Shown here in pieces: positions 43,225-51,678 of a stretch of DNA of 64,000 bases; the first letter of the stretch is position 1; each line of letters opens with the position of its first letter. The stretch covers positions 1 through 64,000 of the forward strand of contig RYFE02000001.1 in assembly GCA_004138175.2 (NCBI GenBank), read 5' to 3'. Both the position numbers and the translations under genes were made by a program. This DNA is from Chloroflexales bacterium ZM16-3 (GTDB taxonomy: Bacteria > Chloroflexota > Chloroflexia > Chloroflexales > Chloroflexaceae). The notes below the pieces were generated by a model that was not told where the DNA came from, did not search any database, and worked only from the letters and a program-made list of their open reading frames with translations.

Positions 43225-44949
43225 ATGGACTACGCCCTCGAACGCTTCACCGAAGAGGTGAAGGCGGTGATCGCTGCGACAGGCCGGGTACCTCTGGCCC
43301 TGATTGAGACGGCGACGCCGAAGCCAAATATCCCTGCCGATCTGGCCTTCCCGGCCTTCCGCGCGGCCAAGGAGCTGAAGGTGCCGCCGCCGCAGCTGGC
43401 CGCCGAGCTGGCCGCCGCGATCAGCATCCCCGAGCGGTCGCTGATCGGTAAGGTCGAGGCGGCCGGGCCGTTCCTCAACTTCAGCATGCACCCGCAGCGC
43501 ATGGCCGAGGCTGTGCTCGCCGAGATCACGGCTGGGGCTGAGGGCTATGGTCGGCAGGCCGACGGTGCCGGTAAGGCGATTGTGATCGACTACTCGGCCC
43601 CGAACATTGCCAAGCGCATGCACGTGGGCCACATCCGCAGCACGATCATTGGCCAGAGCCTGGTGAACATCTTCCGCGCCCTGGGCTACAGCGTGGTCGG
43701 CGACAACCACCTGGGCGACTGGGGCAAGCAGTTCGGCGTAGTGCTGGCATCGATCGCGCAGGATGGTCGGCCCGACGCCGAGGGCGAGGCCGCGCTTGAG
43801 GCGCTTGAGGCCCAGTACTCTCGCTACGCCGCCGCCGCCAAGGATCGCCCCGAGCTCGACGATGAGGCCCGCCGCTGGTCGCTGCTGCTTGAGCAGGGCG
43901 ACGCCCACGCCCGTGATCTGTGGCAGTGGTGTGTGGATCTGACGATGCGGGCGGCCCAGCGTAACTATGATCGTCTGGGCGTGCATATTGACCACGCCTA
44001 TGGCGAGAGCTTCTACGAGACGATGCTCCCGGGCGTGATCAGCGAGGCGCTGGAGCATGGCGTGGCCTTCCGCGAGGAGGGCGGCGCGGTGGTGATCGAG
44101 AATCTCAGCAGCCTGCCAACTTTCCTGCTCCAGCGCAGCGACGGCGGCACGCTGTATATGACTCGTGACGTGGCCACGGTGCTCTTTCGGCTGAAGGAGT
44201 TTCACCCCTCGCGGATCGTCTATGTGATCGGCGAGCCGCAGGCGCTGCATATGCGCCAGCTCTTCGCCCTGACGAAGGCGATGGGCTATGGCCAGGGCGT
44301 GGATCTTGTCCATGTGGCCTTCGGCACCGTGTTCGATGCCAGCGGACAGCCCCTCTCCACCCGGCGCGGCAATATGGTCTACCTAGAGAGCCTGCTCGAC
44401 GAGGCGGTGGCGCGGGCGCGGGCGGTGGTGGAGAAGAAGAGCCCCGAGCTGCCCGAGGACGAGAAGGCTGCCGTGGCCGAGTCCGTCGGCGTGGGCGCGG
44501 TGGTCTATAACGACCTGTACCAGGACACGAAGCGGAATATTACGCTGGACTGGGAGCGCATGCTGGCCACCGAGGGCAACAGCGCAACCTACCTGCAGTA
44601 CTCGCACGCGCGCTGCCGCTCGATCCTGCGGCGGGCCGCCGAGGAGGGCGCGGCTGTGCAGGGCGACGCATCGCTGCTGACTCACCCGGCCGAGACGGGC
44701 TTGATCAAGCATCTGGCCCGGCTGCCCGAGGCGCTGCGCGAGGCGGGCGCGCGCTACGCGCCCTTCGTGATCGCCGACTGGTGCTACACTACTGCCCGTG
44801 AGTTTGGTGTCTTCTTCGAGCAGTGCCCGGTGCTCAAGGCCGAGAGCGCCGATCTGCGTGCGGCTCGCCTAGCCCTGGTGGCGGCCACCGCCCACGCGCT
44901 GAAGGCTGGCCTGGGCCTGCTGGGGATCAGGGCACCCGAGCGGATGTGA
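43225..44949 (+). CDS. argS: Arginyl-tRNA synthetase
   Basis: This 574-residue class I enzyme charges tRNA-Arg. The N-terminal Add1 domain (about 1-110) is followed by the HIGH-type motif in SAPNIAKRMHVGHIRSTIIG, typical of ArgRS. The catalytic core contains DNHLGDWGKQFGVV and VVDLVHVAFGTV-like residues, with PLSTRRGN in place of KMSKS. The DALR anticodon-binding domain (about 455-574; YLQYSHARCRSILRRA) ends at a canonical R-M. GGGAG lies 6 nt before the ATG. Confidence 0.95.
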   Translation: MDYALERFTEEVKAVIAATGRVPLALIETATPKPNIPADLAFPAFRAAKELKVPPPQLAAELAAAISIPERSLIGKVEAAGPFLNFSMHPQRMAEAVLAEITAGAEGYGRQADGAGKAIVIDYSAPNIAKRMHVGHIRSTIIGQSLVNIFRALGYSVVGDNHLGDWGKQFGVVLASIAQDGRPDAEGEAALEALEAQYSRYAAAAKDRPELDDEARRWSLLLEQGDAHARDLWQWCVDLTMRAAQRNYDRLGVHIDHAYGESFYETMLPGVISEALEHGVAFREEGGAVVIENLSSLPTFLLQRSDGGTLYMTRDVATVLFRLKEFHPSRIVYVIGEPQALHMRQLFALTKAMGYGQGVDLVHVAFGTVFDASGQPLSTRRGNMVYLESLLDEAVARARAVVEKKSPELPEDEKAAVAESVGVGAVVYNDLYQDTKRNITLDWERMLATEGNSATYLQYSHARCRSILRRAAEEGAAVQGDASLLTHPAETGLIKHLARLPEALREAGARYAPFVIADWCYTTAREFGVFFEQCPVLKAESADLRAARLALVAATAHALKAGLGLLGIRAPERM

Positions 44950-44966
44950 TATCGCCGGGTGGTGTT

Positions 44967-44994
44967 GTGGGGGCGCAGTGCGCTGCGCCCCTAC
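44967..44994. terminator. Hairpin between argS and the HAD gene
   Basis: Arms GTGGGGGCGCAG and CTGCGCCCCTAC (one mismatch) with the 4-nt loop TGCG, 18 nt after the argS stop. It belongs to the GTAGGGGCG hairpin family seen after several genes here. No T-run. Confidence 0.6.
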
Positions 44995-45021
44995 GGCGGC
45001 CCTACGAGTGTATGGAGATAT

Positions 45022-45819
45022 ATGCTTAACCTGGCGACGATCCGCGCGGTGCTGTTCGATATGGACGGGGTGCTCTACCGGGGCACGCAGATGTTGCCGG
45101 GTGTCCCGGAGCTGCTGTCCTTTCTGGACGAGCGCGGCGTGGGATATGCCTGCATCACCAACAATGCCTCGATGACTCCTGGCCAGTACGAGGAGAAGCT
45201 GGGCGTGATGGGGATCGCTATGTCGGCGCGGATGGTGCTTACCTCGGCGCTGGCCACCGCCCGCTATCTGCGCGACGCCTACCCGCGCGGCACCCGCGTC
45301 ATGATCGTCGGTATGCGCGGACTGCGCGAGGCTCTGCTCGACGATGGCTACTTTGTCGAGGATCGCTCGGCCCCTGATGTAGTTGTGCAGGGTGCCGACT
45401 TCGAGCTGACCTACGCCACCCTCAAGGAGGCGACCCTGGCCATCCGCCGGGGGGCGCGCTTTGTCGCCACCAACCCCGACCGCACCTTCCCCTCGGAGGA
45501 GGGGCTCATCCCTGGTGCCGGGGCGACGACGGCCGCGCTGGTGGCTGCCACCGATGTGCAGCCCCTGGTGATCGGTAAGCCTGCGCCTACCATGTTTCTG
45601 GTGGCCGCCGAGATGATCGGCGTCACGCCGGCGCAGACTCTGGTGATCGGCGACCGGCTCGATACCGATATCGCTGGGGCGAACAGCGCCGGCATGCCAA
45701 GCGCCATGGTGCTCACCGGCGTCTCCCGCCGCGAGGATGTCGGCTCCGGCCCCGGTGTGCCTGACCTGATTGTCGATGACCTCCCCGCGCTCCTGGCGGC
45801 ATGGGGCGGCTCACGCTGA
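45022..45819 (+). CDS. HAD-IIA family phosphatase (NagD/PGPase-like)
   Basis: This 265-residue hydrolase has HAD motif I LFDMDGVLYRG (nucleophile and acid Asp), motif II ITNNAS, motif III lysine in VIGKPAPTMF and motif IV GDRLDTDIAGA, with the C2-type cap between motifs II and III. NagD-like enzymes dephosphorylate nucleotides, phosphoglycolate or p-nitrophenyl phosphate. The substrate here cannot be told. I chose the ATG at 45022 since the earlier ATG at 44959 would translate a hairpin repeat. The next gene overlaps its stop by one base. Confidence 0.88.
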   Translation: MLNLATIRAVLFDMDGVLYRGTQMLPGVPELLSFLDERGVGYACITNNASMTPGQYEEKLGVMGIAMSARMVLTSALATARYLRDAYPRGTRVMIVGMRGLREALLDDGYFVEDRSAPDVVVQGADFELTYATLKEATLAIRRGARFVATNPDRTFPSEEGLIPGAGATTAALVAATDVQPLVIGKPAPTMFLVAAEMIGVTPAQTLVIGDRLDTDIAGANSAGMPSAMVLTGVSRREDVGSGPGVPDLIVDDLPALLAAWGGSR

Positions 45820-46694
45820 TGGCGGCCCACTCGCCAAACCCGCCCCTGCTGGTCGCCTACGACCGCGCCCGCGCCTGCGATCTGCTGCGCAGCTCGACGG
45901 CCCATGGCCTGCGCGACGCGCTGCGCGGCGGGCGATTCGGCGATGCCCTCTCGCCCGCCGACCGCGCTGAGCTCGATGAGTTGCTCACCGCCTGGGTCCA
46001 GCGCGCCCTCGGCAGTGTCTTTCTGCGCGACGCCCTGCTGGTTGATGGGCAGCGCGGCCCGCGGGCCTTTGGCCTGATCTGCGCATGCATGACTCGGGCC
46101 TATGCCCCGCTGCCAACGAACTTGGCCGACACGCTGCGCACCTGTGGGTCGGCCGACCTGTCGCTCGGCGACCTGTCTGGTATGGCGCTCCGCGACCCCG
46201 CGCTGGCGCGGCTGGCCGACCTGGCGGGGCGCGAGGGGCTCTCGGTCGCCTTGCTCGACCAGCCAGTTGGCTACCCGCCCCCTGCTGATTTGGACAGCCT
46301 GCTGCCTGCTCCTCTTGCGCGCCAGACATTCCCCGCTGATGCGTTTGAGCCACCAGTTGGGGTGCGTCGGAGCCTCGCCGTTGCCCTGGTGGTGGCCGGC
46401 ATGACGCTGCTGATCGTGCCCATGCTAGGCGGTTCCATCCCCGAGCATCCGGCGGGCCTGCCCCTGGCCCTGATCACGCTCGCGCTTATGGTCGGCATCC
46501 GGGCCAGGTGGCTCGGCTTCGTCGGCGCCCTCTGCATGTGGCTCGTGCCCAACCTGCCGGGCTTTCGGCATAGCAGTGGCCTGATCGAGCTGCTGCCCTC
46601 TCTTCCGCTGCTCATCGTCGGCATGGCACTGCTCATCCTCGACCGCCGCGTCCGCGCGCTGTGGGTATGGGTGCGCCAGCAGGTCGGTCGGTAG
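45819..46694 (+). CDS. Uncharacterised protein with C-terminal membrane segments
   Basis: This 291-residue protein is not recognised. Residues 1-180 are soluble and helical. The C-terminal part has three to four hydrophobic helices (about 186-205, 211-228, 232-245 and 255-277), ending in a basic tail. The ATG overlaps the HAD stop (TGATG), so the two are translationally coupled. Codon use matches the neighbours. Confidence 0.7.
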   Translation: MAAHSPNPPLLVAYDRARACDLLRSSTAHGLRDALRGGRFGDALSPADRAELDELLTAWVQRALGSVFLRDALLVDGQRGPRAFGLICACMTRAYAPLPTNLADTLRTCGSADLSLGDLSGMALRDPALARLADLAGREGLSVALLDQPVGYPPPADLDSLLPAPLARQTFPADAFEPPVGVRRSLAVALVVAGMTLLIVPMLGGSIPEHPAGLPLALITLALMVGIRARWLGFVGALCMWLVPNLPGFRHSSGLIELLPSLPLLIVGMALLILDRRVRALWVWVRQQVGR

Positions 46695-46708
46695 CTGGCT
46701 GTGGCCTG

Positions 46709-47377
46709 TTATTCGCTCCCCCTGCGTATGCCATCGCGATCACTGATCCAGCGGAACACGCCGATGCAGAACGCCATCCATGCCAGCCCCCCTGCGATAC
46801 CTCCAAGGACATCGCTGGGGTAGTGGGCGGTGAGGTAGAGCCGGGTTAAGGAGATATGCCCAACGAGCAGCACTGTGGCAATGACTAGGTATCGTGTCAA
46901 CCGCCGATTACGTGCGTCCTGGCTGATAATGTAGGTGAGTAGACCGTAGGCCACGAGCGCCAGCATGGTGTGTCCGCTGGGGAAACCCGTGCTCACCTCT
47001 AGCACGTCAGGGTGCCCTACCATTGGTCGCACGGTCTCAAAGTGTCCTTTGATCAGCCGATTGATGATGATGGCCCCCCCCACCGTTGTAACCCAGAGCA
47101 CAAGCATAGCCCACGAGCGGCGAAGCGTGATAACACCGGTTACGATAACGGCGGTGATCACGACACCCTCGTAGCCGAGGCGAGTTGACTGATACATAAA
47201 CCAGTGGAGCCATGTGATCTTCCAGAAAGGGGTGTCGTCAAAAAAGTTGCCCACCGCAAAGTCCATCGACATCAGCGGCCCAGGGCTTTGAATGGCAATA
47301 GATAGAATGAGGAAGATCACAAACGAGGCCAGGCTGATGATAAACCATGAGTGTGGGCGTAATGTGCGTAATGACAT
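46709..47377 (-). CDS. PAP2-family membrane phosphatase
   Basis: This 222-residue protein has five to six transmembrane helices and the three-part PAP2 signature: K-x6-R-P (KGHFETVRP), P-S-G-H (FPSGHTML) and S-R-x5-H-x3-D in the variant SLTRLYLTAHYPSDVLGG. Such enzymes dephosphorylate undecaprenyl pyrophosphate, phosphatidate or phosphatidylglycerol phosphate at the outer membrane face. With pgsA elsewhere in the window a PG-phosphate role is possible, but a BacA-like lipid carrier role fits equally. Confidence 0.88.
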   Translation of the reverse strand: MSLRTLRPHSWFIISLASFVIFLILSIAIQSPGPLMSMDFAVGNFFDDTPFWKITWLHWFMYQSTRLGYEGVVITAVIVTGVITLRRSWAMLVLWVTTVGGAIIINRLIKGHFETVRPMVGHPDVLEVSTGFPSGHTMLALVAYGLLTYIISQDARNRRLTRYLVIATVLLVGHISLTRLYLTAHYPSDVLGGIAGGLAWMAFCIGVFRWISDRDGIRRGSE

Positions 47378-47486
47378 ATAACTCGCAATGGCTAAGACCC
47401 ACGATGTAGCGGGTACGCGATAGATTTCTTCAATTATACAGGGGGTTGAGGGGCAGTACCTATCTTATCTGGTGGCTCACTCCGCT

Positions 47487-47546
47487 CGCATCTTGTGATG
47501 ATAGGCGCAATCGATTCGCATCTTGCGATGATAGGCGCAATCGATC
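47487..47546. repeat. Two tandem 30-bp repeats
   Basis: The unit CGCATCTTGYGATGATAGGC followed by GCAATCGATY occurs twice head to tail with two differences. It contains the inverted pair CATCTTG/CGATGAT only loosely. It lies in the gap between the PAP2 gene and the tyrS promoter. Function unknown. Confidence 0.8.
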
Positions 47547-47597
47547 TGCTTGCCGCTATACGAGCGCGCTGCGGCAGACATACGGCGTCAGGCTCGG

Positions 47598-47627
47598 TTG
47601 ACACTCGCGCGCCCGCCGTGCTACTAT
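47598..47627 (+). promoter_or_regulatory. Probable tyrS promoter
   Basis: TTGACA (47598-47603) is a perfect -35 box; TACTAT (47622-47627), 18 nt later, is a fair -10 box. A transcript would start near 47634 and carry a leader of about 180 nt before tyrS. Confidence 0.65.
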
Positions 47628-47763
47628 AGCTTGAAGCGATGACCCTTAGCCTAAAGCGATGAGCGTGTGTAAGAAGAGCCTTTCACACCGCCAGTGCTGC
47701 CGCAGCACCTCTTACCGTCCCGCATAGGGGGTCGCGTGAGTCGCAGCGTCGGCATGAGCGCAA

Positions 47764-47793
47764 GAGCGTGGACGCAGCGTCCGCGTTCTTTTT
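47764..47793 (+). terminator. Intrinsic terminator in the tyrS leader (candidate attenuator)
   Basis: An 11-bp stem with two wobble pairs (GAGCGTGGACG / CGTCCGCGTTC, 3-nt loop) is followed at once by TTTTT. It lies inside the leader, 20 nt before the tyrS ATG, so transcription must read through it. Upstream GCGTC (47746-47750) can pair with GACGC (47771-47775) in the stem, a possible antiterminator. Confidence 0.7.
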
Positions 47794-47812
47794 GTGCGTA
47801 TGGAGCTTGCAA

Positions 47813-48985
47813 ATGGATATTAATGAACTGCTGACCCGCGGCGTTGCGGAGGTGATTGTCGAGTCGGAGCTGCGCCAGCGTCTGACTAGCGGGGAGTCCC
47901 TGCGACTCAAGCAGGGCTTTGACCCGACGAAGCCCGATATGCATATCGGCCACGCCGTGGGACTGCGCAAGCTGCGCAAGTTTCAGGAGGCTGGCCATCA
48001 GGTGGTGCTGATCGTCGGCGACTGGACGGCCCAGATCGGCGATCCGAGCGGTCGCGATGAGACTCGCCCGCGCCTCGACGCGCCCACCGTGCGCGCCAAC
48101 GCCGAGATCTTCATGCAGCAGTTCTTCCGCGTGGTCGACCGCGACCGCACTGAGGTGCGCTGGCAGAGCGAGTGGTTCGGCGAGTTTAAGCTGGAGCAGG
48201 CCCTCGACCTGGCCGGTCGCTTCACCCTGGCCCAGATGCTCGCCCACGAGACCTTCCGCCGCCGCTATGATGAGGGCGCTAAGCTCACCATCCTTGAGCT
48301 GATGTACCCGATGCTCCAGGGCTACGACTCGGTGGCGATTAAGTCGGATGTGGAGTTCGGCGGCACCGACCAGAAGTTTAACAACTTGGCTGGCCGCGAG
48401 CTGATGGGCCAGCTCGGCATGCGCCCCCAGCATGTGTTGCTGGTGCCGCTCATCCCCGGCACCGATGGCCGTAAGATGGGCAAGACCTTTCATAATACGG
48501 TTGACATAACCCTGGCACCCGCAGAAATGCTGGGCAAGATCATGTCGATGAGTGACGAGGTGCTGCCGCTCTACTTCGAGGTGCTCACCGATGTGTCGCT
48601 GGCCGAGCTGGCCGAGATCCGCCTTGGCTTGGCGGATGGCACGGTGAAGCCGCGTGACCTGAAGATGCGCCTGGCCCGCGAGGTGGTGGGCCAGTTCCAC
48701 AGCCCGGCCGACGCCGTGGCCGCTGAGGATGCCTTTGTGCGCCAGTTCGTCCAGCGCGAGCTGCCCACGGATATCCCCGAGCACGCCCTAGATGCACCCG
48801 CCGGCATTGTTGACCTGATGGTCGCCGCTGGGCTGGCTGCTTCCAAGGGCGAGGCCCGCCGCCTGATCGACGGCGGCGGCGTGCGCGTAGCTGGCGATCG
48901 GGTCGAGGGCTACGACCTGAGCCTGTCCCCCGGTGCGGGCGTGGTCGTCCAGGTCGGGCGGCGTAAGTTCGTGCGCGTGGTGTAG
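47813..48985 (+). CDS. tyrS: Tyrosyl-tRNA synthetase
   Basis: This 390-residue class I enzyme charges tRNA-Tyr. It has the HIGH motif MHIGHAV, GDWTAQIGDPSGRDETRP, the tyrosine-binding segment MYPMLQGYDSV, GGTDQKFNN and a KMSKS variant (GRKMGKTFHN), with an S4 RNA-binding domain at about 325-390. This is the TyrZ-like form. GGAG lies 7 nt before the ATG at 47813; the open frame back to 47768 runs through the terminator hairpin and is not coding. Confidence 0.95.
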   Translation: MDINELLTRGVAEVIVESELRQRLTSGESLRLKQGFDPTKPDMHIGHAVGLRKLRKFQEAGHQVVLIVGDWTAQIGDPSGRDETRPRLDAPTVRANAEIFMQQFFRVVDRDRTEVRWQSEWFGEFKLEQALDLAGRFTLAQMLAHETFRRRYDEGAKLTILELMYPMLQGYDSVAIKSDVEFGGTDQKFNNLAGRELMGQLGMRPQHVLLVPLIPGTDGRKMGKTFHNTVDITLAPAEMLGKIMSMSDEVLPLYFEVLTDVSLAELAEIRLGLADGTVKPRDLKMRLAREVVGQFHSPADAVAAEDAFVRQFVQRELPTDIPEHALDAPAGIVDLMVAAGLAASKGEARRLIDGGGVRVAGDRVEGYDLSLSPGAGVVVQVGRRKFVRVV

Positions 48986-49007
48986 AATGTAATATGAAGG
49001 GACTGTT

Positions 49008-50462
49008 ATGCAGATCTCGGTTCGTGTTGGAGACATGCTGCGCGAGCCCGCCGATCTGGCGGTGCTTGCGATGTTCGAGGATATGGCGCTGCCTCCGGCC
49101 CTCAGCGGGCTGCTGGAGCCTGGCGACTTCGCGGGTAAGGCGAAGCAGTCGCTGCTGCTCTACCCGCGCGGGGCGGCGGTGCCACGCCGCCTGCTGCTCC
49201 TTGGCCTCGGTAAGGCTGGCTCGCTCTCGCTAGACGGGGTGCGCCAGGCGGCCGCCCTCGCCGCCCAGAAGGCCCAGGATCTGAAGGTGGCCGCTTTCTC
49301 CTTCGCTCTTCCAGCCAGCATGTCCCTTGCCGCCGCCGCCGCCGGGCAGGCATTCGCCGAGGGCGCCGAGCTTGGGCTCTACAGCTTCCTGCGCTATAAG
49401 ACATCGCCCAGCGAGAGCGCCGATGTGACGGCGGCGACCCTCTTTGTCGATGCGGACGCCGATCTCTTCCAGTCCGGCGTCGCCGTTGGCCTGGCAGTAT
49501 CCGGCGGCGTCGCGCTCGCCCGCGACCTCGCCAACGGCCCAGGCAACGACATCACGCCCACGGCCCTCGGCGAGACGGCCATCGATCTCGGCGAGCGCCA
49601 CGGATTCCGCGTGACGGTGCTCGACAAGGCGCAGCTCACCGAGCAGGGCTTCCACGGCATTCTGGCCGTGGGCCAGGGCTCGGCCCAGGAGCCGCGCTTT
49701 ATTGTGATGGAGCACGGCAGCGCCGCCGAGGGCGCGCCCACCGTCTGCCTGGTCGGCAAGGGCATCACCTTCGACACCGGCGGCATCAGCATCAAGCCGG
49801 CTGCGAACATGGACGACATGAAGATGGACATGGGCGGCGCGGCGGCTGTTCTCGGTGCGATGCAGGTTGTCGGCGAGCTGAAGCTGCCGCTCCACGTCGT
49901 CGGCATCGTCTGCTCGGCCGAGAATATGCCCAGCGCCACGGCCTACAAGCCCGGCGACATCATCAGAACCCTGAGCGGCAAGACGGTCGAGGTGCTCAAC
50001 ACCGACGCCGAGGGCAGGATCGTCCTGGCCGACGGGCTGTTCTACGCCCAGCGCTACAGCCCGGCCGCGATCGTGGATCTGGCCACCCTCACCGGGGCGA
50101 TCATGGTGGCCCTTGGCCCCCACGCCATCGGCATGATGGGCACCAGCCAGGATCTGGCTGACCGGCTGGCGGCGGCCGGCGAGACTACCTCTGAGCGGGT
50201 CTGGCAGCTGCCGCTGTGGGACGAGTACCGCGACATGATGAAGAGCGAGATCGCCGACCTGAAGAACACCGGCGGGCGTTTCGGCGGGGCGATCACCGCC
50301 GGGGGCTTCCTGTCGGCCTTTGTGGGCGACCACCCCTGGGTTCATCTCGACATTGCTGGGACGGCCTGGGTCGAGCGGGCGACACGGCCCTACTACGCCA
50401 GGGGTGCCACTGGGATCGGCGTGCGCCTGCTCGTCGAGCTGCTGCGCGGGTATGTCGGTTAG
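49008..50462 (+). CDS. pepA: Leucyl aminopeptidase (M17 family)
   Basis: This 484-residue cytosolic metallo-exopeptidase removes N-terminal residues from peptides. The catalytic C-terminal half carries the M17 signature NTDAEGRIVLADGL, VGKGITFDTGGISIKP with metal-binding Lys and Asp, and MKMDMGGAAAVLG. The N-terminal half (about 1-165) is the usual less conserved domain. It lies 22 nt after tyrS in the same direction and is probably cotranscribed. GGGA precedes the ATG. The stop codon touches a GGGAGTC heptamer repeat. Confidence 0.94.
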   Translation: MQISVRVGDMLREPADLAVLAMFEDMALPPALSGLLEPGDFAGKAKQSLLLYPRGAAVPRRLLLLGLGKAGSLSLDGVRQAAALAAQKAQDLKVAAFSFALPASMSLAAAAAGQAFAEGAELGLYSFLRYKTSPSESADVTAATLFVDADADLFQSGVAVGLAVSGGVALARDLANGPGNDITPTALGETAIDLGERHGFRVTVLDKAQLTEQGFHGILAVGQGSAQEPRFIVMEHGSAAEGAPTVCLVGKGITFDTGGISIKPAANMDDMKMDMGGAAAVLGAMQVVGELKLPLHVVGIVCSAENMPSATAYKPGDIIRTLSGKTVEVLNTDAEGRIVLADGLFYAQRYSPAAIVDLATLTGAIMVALGPHAIGMMGTSQDLADRLAAAGETTSERVWQLPLWDEYRDMMKSEIADLKNTGGRFGGAITAGGFLSAFVGDHPWVHLDIAGTAWVERATRPYYARGATGIGVRLLVELLRGYVG

Positions 50463-50690
50463 GAGTCGGGAGTCGGGAGTCGGGAGTCGGGGGCGGGCCG
50501 CGGACGAAGCAATCTATGCAAGAATTATATACATTTTGGCAATACCGCAGAAGTAACGCTGTGAGGCGTCCTGTCATTCTGAGCGAAGCGAAGAATCCCG
50601 GCCGGGACCCTTCGCTTCGCTCAGGGTGACAGCGTTACTTATGCTCTATTGCATATTTTGGCTCCCGACTCCCGACTCCCGACTCCTCAT
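50461..50690. repeat. GGGAGTC heptamer palindrome interrupted by a MITE
   Basis: The left arm AGGAGTC(GGGAGTC)n at 50461-50491 faces the exact complement CTCCCGACTCCCGACTCC...T at about 50663-50688 (about 26 bp). The 114-bp MITE copy 3 and unique spacer lie between. This is the same arrangement as downstream of leuB. Confidence 0.88.
50539..50652. mobile_element. MITE-like element, copy 3 (inverted core)
   Basis: The 114-bp element starts GCAATACCGCAGAAGTAAC and ends GTTACTTATGCTCTATTGC. Its core (GTCATTCTGAGCGAAGCGAA and its complement) is in the opposite orientation to copies 1 and 2. Flanks are ACATTTTG and ATATTTTG, 7 of 8 identical, consistent with an 8-bp target duplication. Confidence 0.82.
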
Positions 50691-50743
50691 TGCATAGAGA
50701 GGCCCCAGGTCAGCTACCCACCGCGCCTAAAGATACGCATTCT

Positions 50744-51652
50744 ATGAACAACGATGTCTTCTTTGTCCGCTTCTGGGGCACGCGCGGCAGCTTCCCGGTG
50801 CCCGGACCCAGCACGCTGCGCTTCGGCGGCAACACCACCTGCGTCGAGGTGCAGGCCGGCCCGCACACCCTGATCCTCGATGCCGGCACAGGGATTATCA
50901 ACCTCGGCCACGATCTGCTGCGCCGCGCGCGGGAGTCGGGGGGCGCACCCATTCGGGCCACGCTGCTGCTTACCCACATGCACCACGACCACACCCAGGG
51001 CTTCCCCTACTTCCCTCCGGCCTATATCGGTACGAGCGTGCTCTACATTCTCGGGCCGCGCACCTTCGAGCAGGATCTGGAGGAGACGCTGAACCATGCG
51101 GTGCTGCCGCCGAGCTTCCCCGTGAGCCTGCACGACCTGCCCTCGCTCAAGATCGTCCGCAGCCTGCAAGAGACGGAGACGGTGCTGATCGACGGGCGGG
51201 ACAGCGAGCCGCGCATCCAGAACATCTACCGCGAGCAGATTGTCACCGGCCCCGACACCCTGCGCGTGCGTATCCTCAAGAGCTACGCCCATCCGCGCAG
51301 CGGGGTCTACATCTACCGGATCGAGTGGCGCGGCCGCTCGCTGGTGTTCGCCAGCGACACCGAGGGCTATGTGGACGTTGATCAGCGCCTGGTTCACTTC
51401 GCCCGCGACACCGACCTGATCATCCACGATGCTCAGTACGCCGCCGCAGACTACGCATCCAAGCAGGGCTGGGGCCACAGCACCCCGGAGATGGCCTGCG
51501 CGGTGGCGAAGATGGCGGGAGCCCGTCGGCTGGTGCTCTTCCATCACGAGCCGCGCTACGACGACGTGCGGATCGCCGAGCTTGAGCGCGAGGCCCAGAA
51601 GTTCTTCCATGAGGCCCAGGCGGCCTTCGAAGGGCTGGAAATTGCGCTGTAG
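50744..51652 (+). CDS. MBL-fold metallohydrolase
   Basis: This 302-residue protein has the metallo-beta-lactamase signature T-H-M-H-H-D-H (LLLTHMHHDHTQGF), an N-terminal FWGTRGSFPVPGP strand, FASDTEGYV with the metal-bridging Asp and a C-terminal FHHEP. The GTRGS N-terminus resembles phosphodiesterase-like or RNase Z-like members, some of which act on cyclic nucleotides, but the substrate is undetermined. The start at 50744 (MNNDVFFVRFWGTRG) excludes a 54-nt repeat-flanking extension. Confidence 0.85.
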   Translation: MNNDVFFVRFWGTRGSFPVPGPSTLRFGGNTTCVEVQAGPHTLILDAGTGIINLGHDLLRRARESGGAPIRATLLLTHMHHDHTQGFPYFPPAYIGTSVLYILGPRTFEQDLEETLNHAVLPPSFPVSLHDLPSLKIVRSLQETETVLIDGRDSEPRIQNIYREQIVTGPDTLRVRILKSYAHPRSGVYIYRIEWRGRSLVFASDTEGYVDVDQRLVHFARDTDLIIHDAQYAAADYASKQGWGHSTPEMACAVAKMAGARRLVLFHHEPRYDDVRIAELEREAQKFFHEAQAAFEGLEIAL

Positions 51653-51678
51653 GGGTGAGCCCGTGTGCTCACCCCTAC
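51649..51678. terminator. Bidirectional hairpin between MBL and ZIP genes
   Basis: Perfect 12-bp arms GTAGGGGTGAGC / GCTCACCCCTAC with a 6-nt loop. The left arm contains the MBL gene's stop codon and the right arm reaches the ZIP gene's 3' end, so it lies exactly between convergent genes. Confidence 0.75.

Noticed and set aside
47487-47546. CRISPR repeats
   Set aside because: Two units abut without spacers.
47634-47812. T-box riboswitch before tyrS
   Set aside because: The conserved antiterminator core (GGGTGG-N-ACCGCG type) is missing; TGGACGC in the terminator is not a convincing substitute. Kept only as an attenuator candidate.
49230-50345. A 371-codon open frame on - opposite pepA
   Set aside because: Antisense shadow of a clear M17 peptidase.
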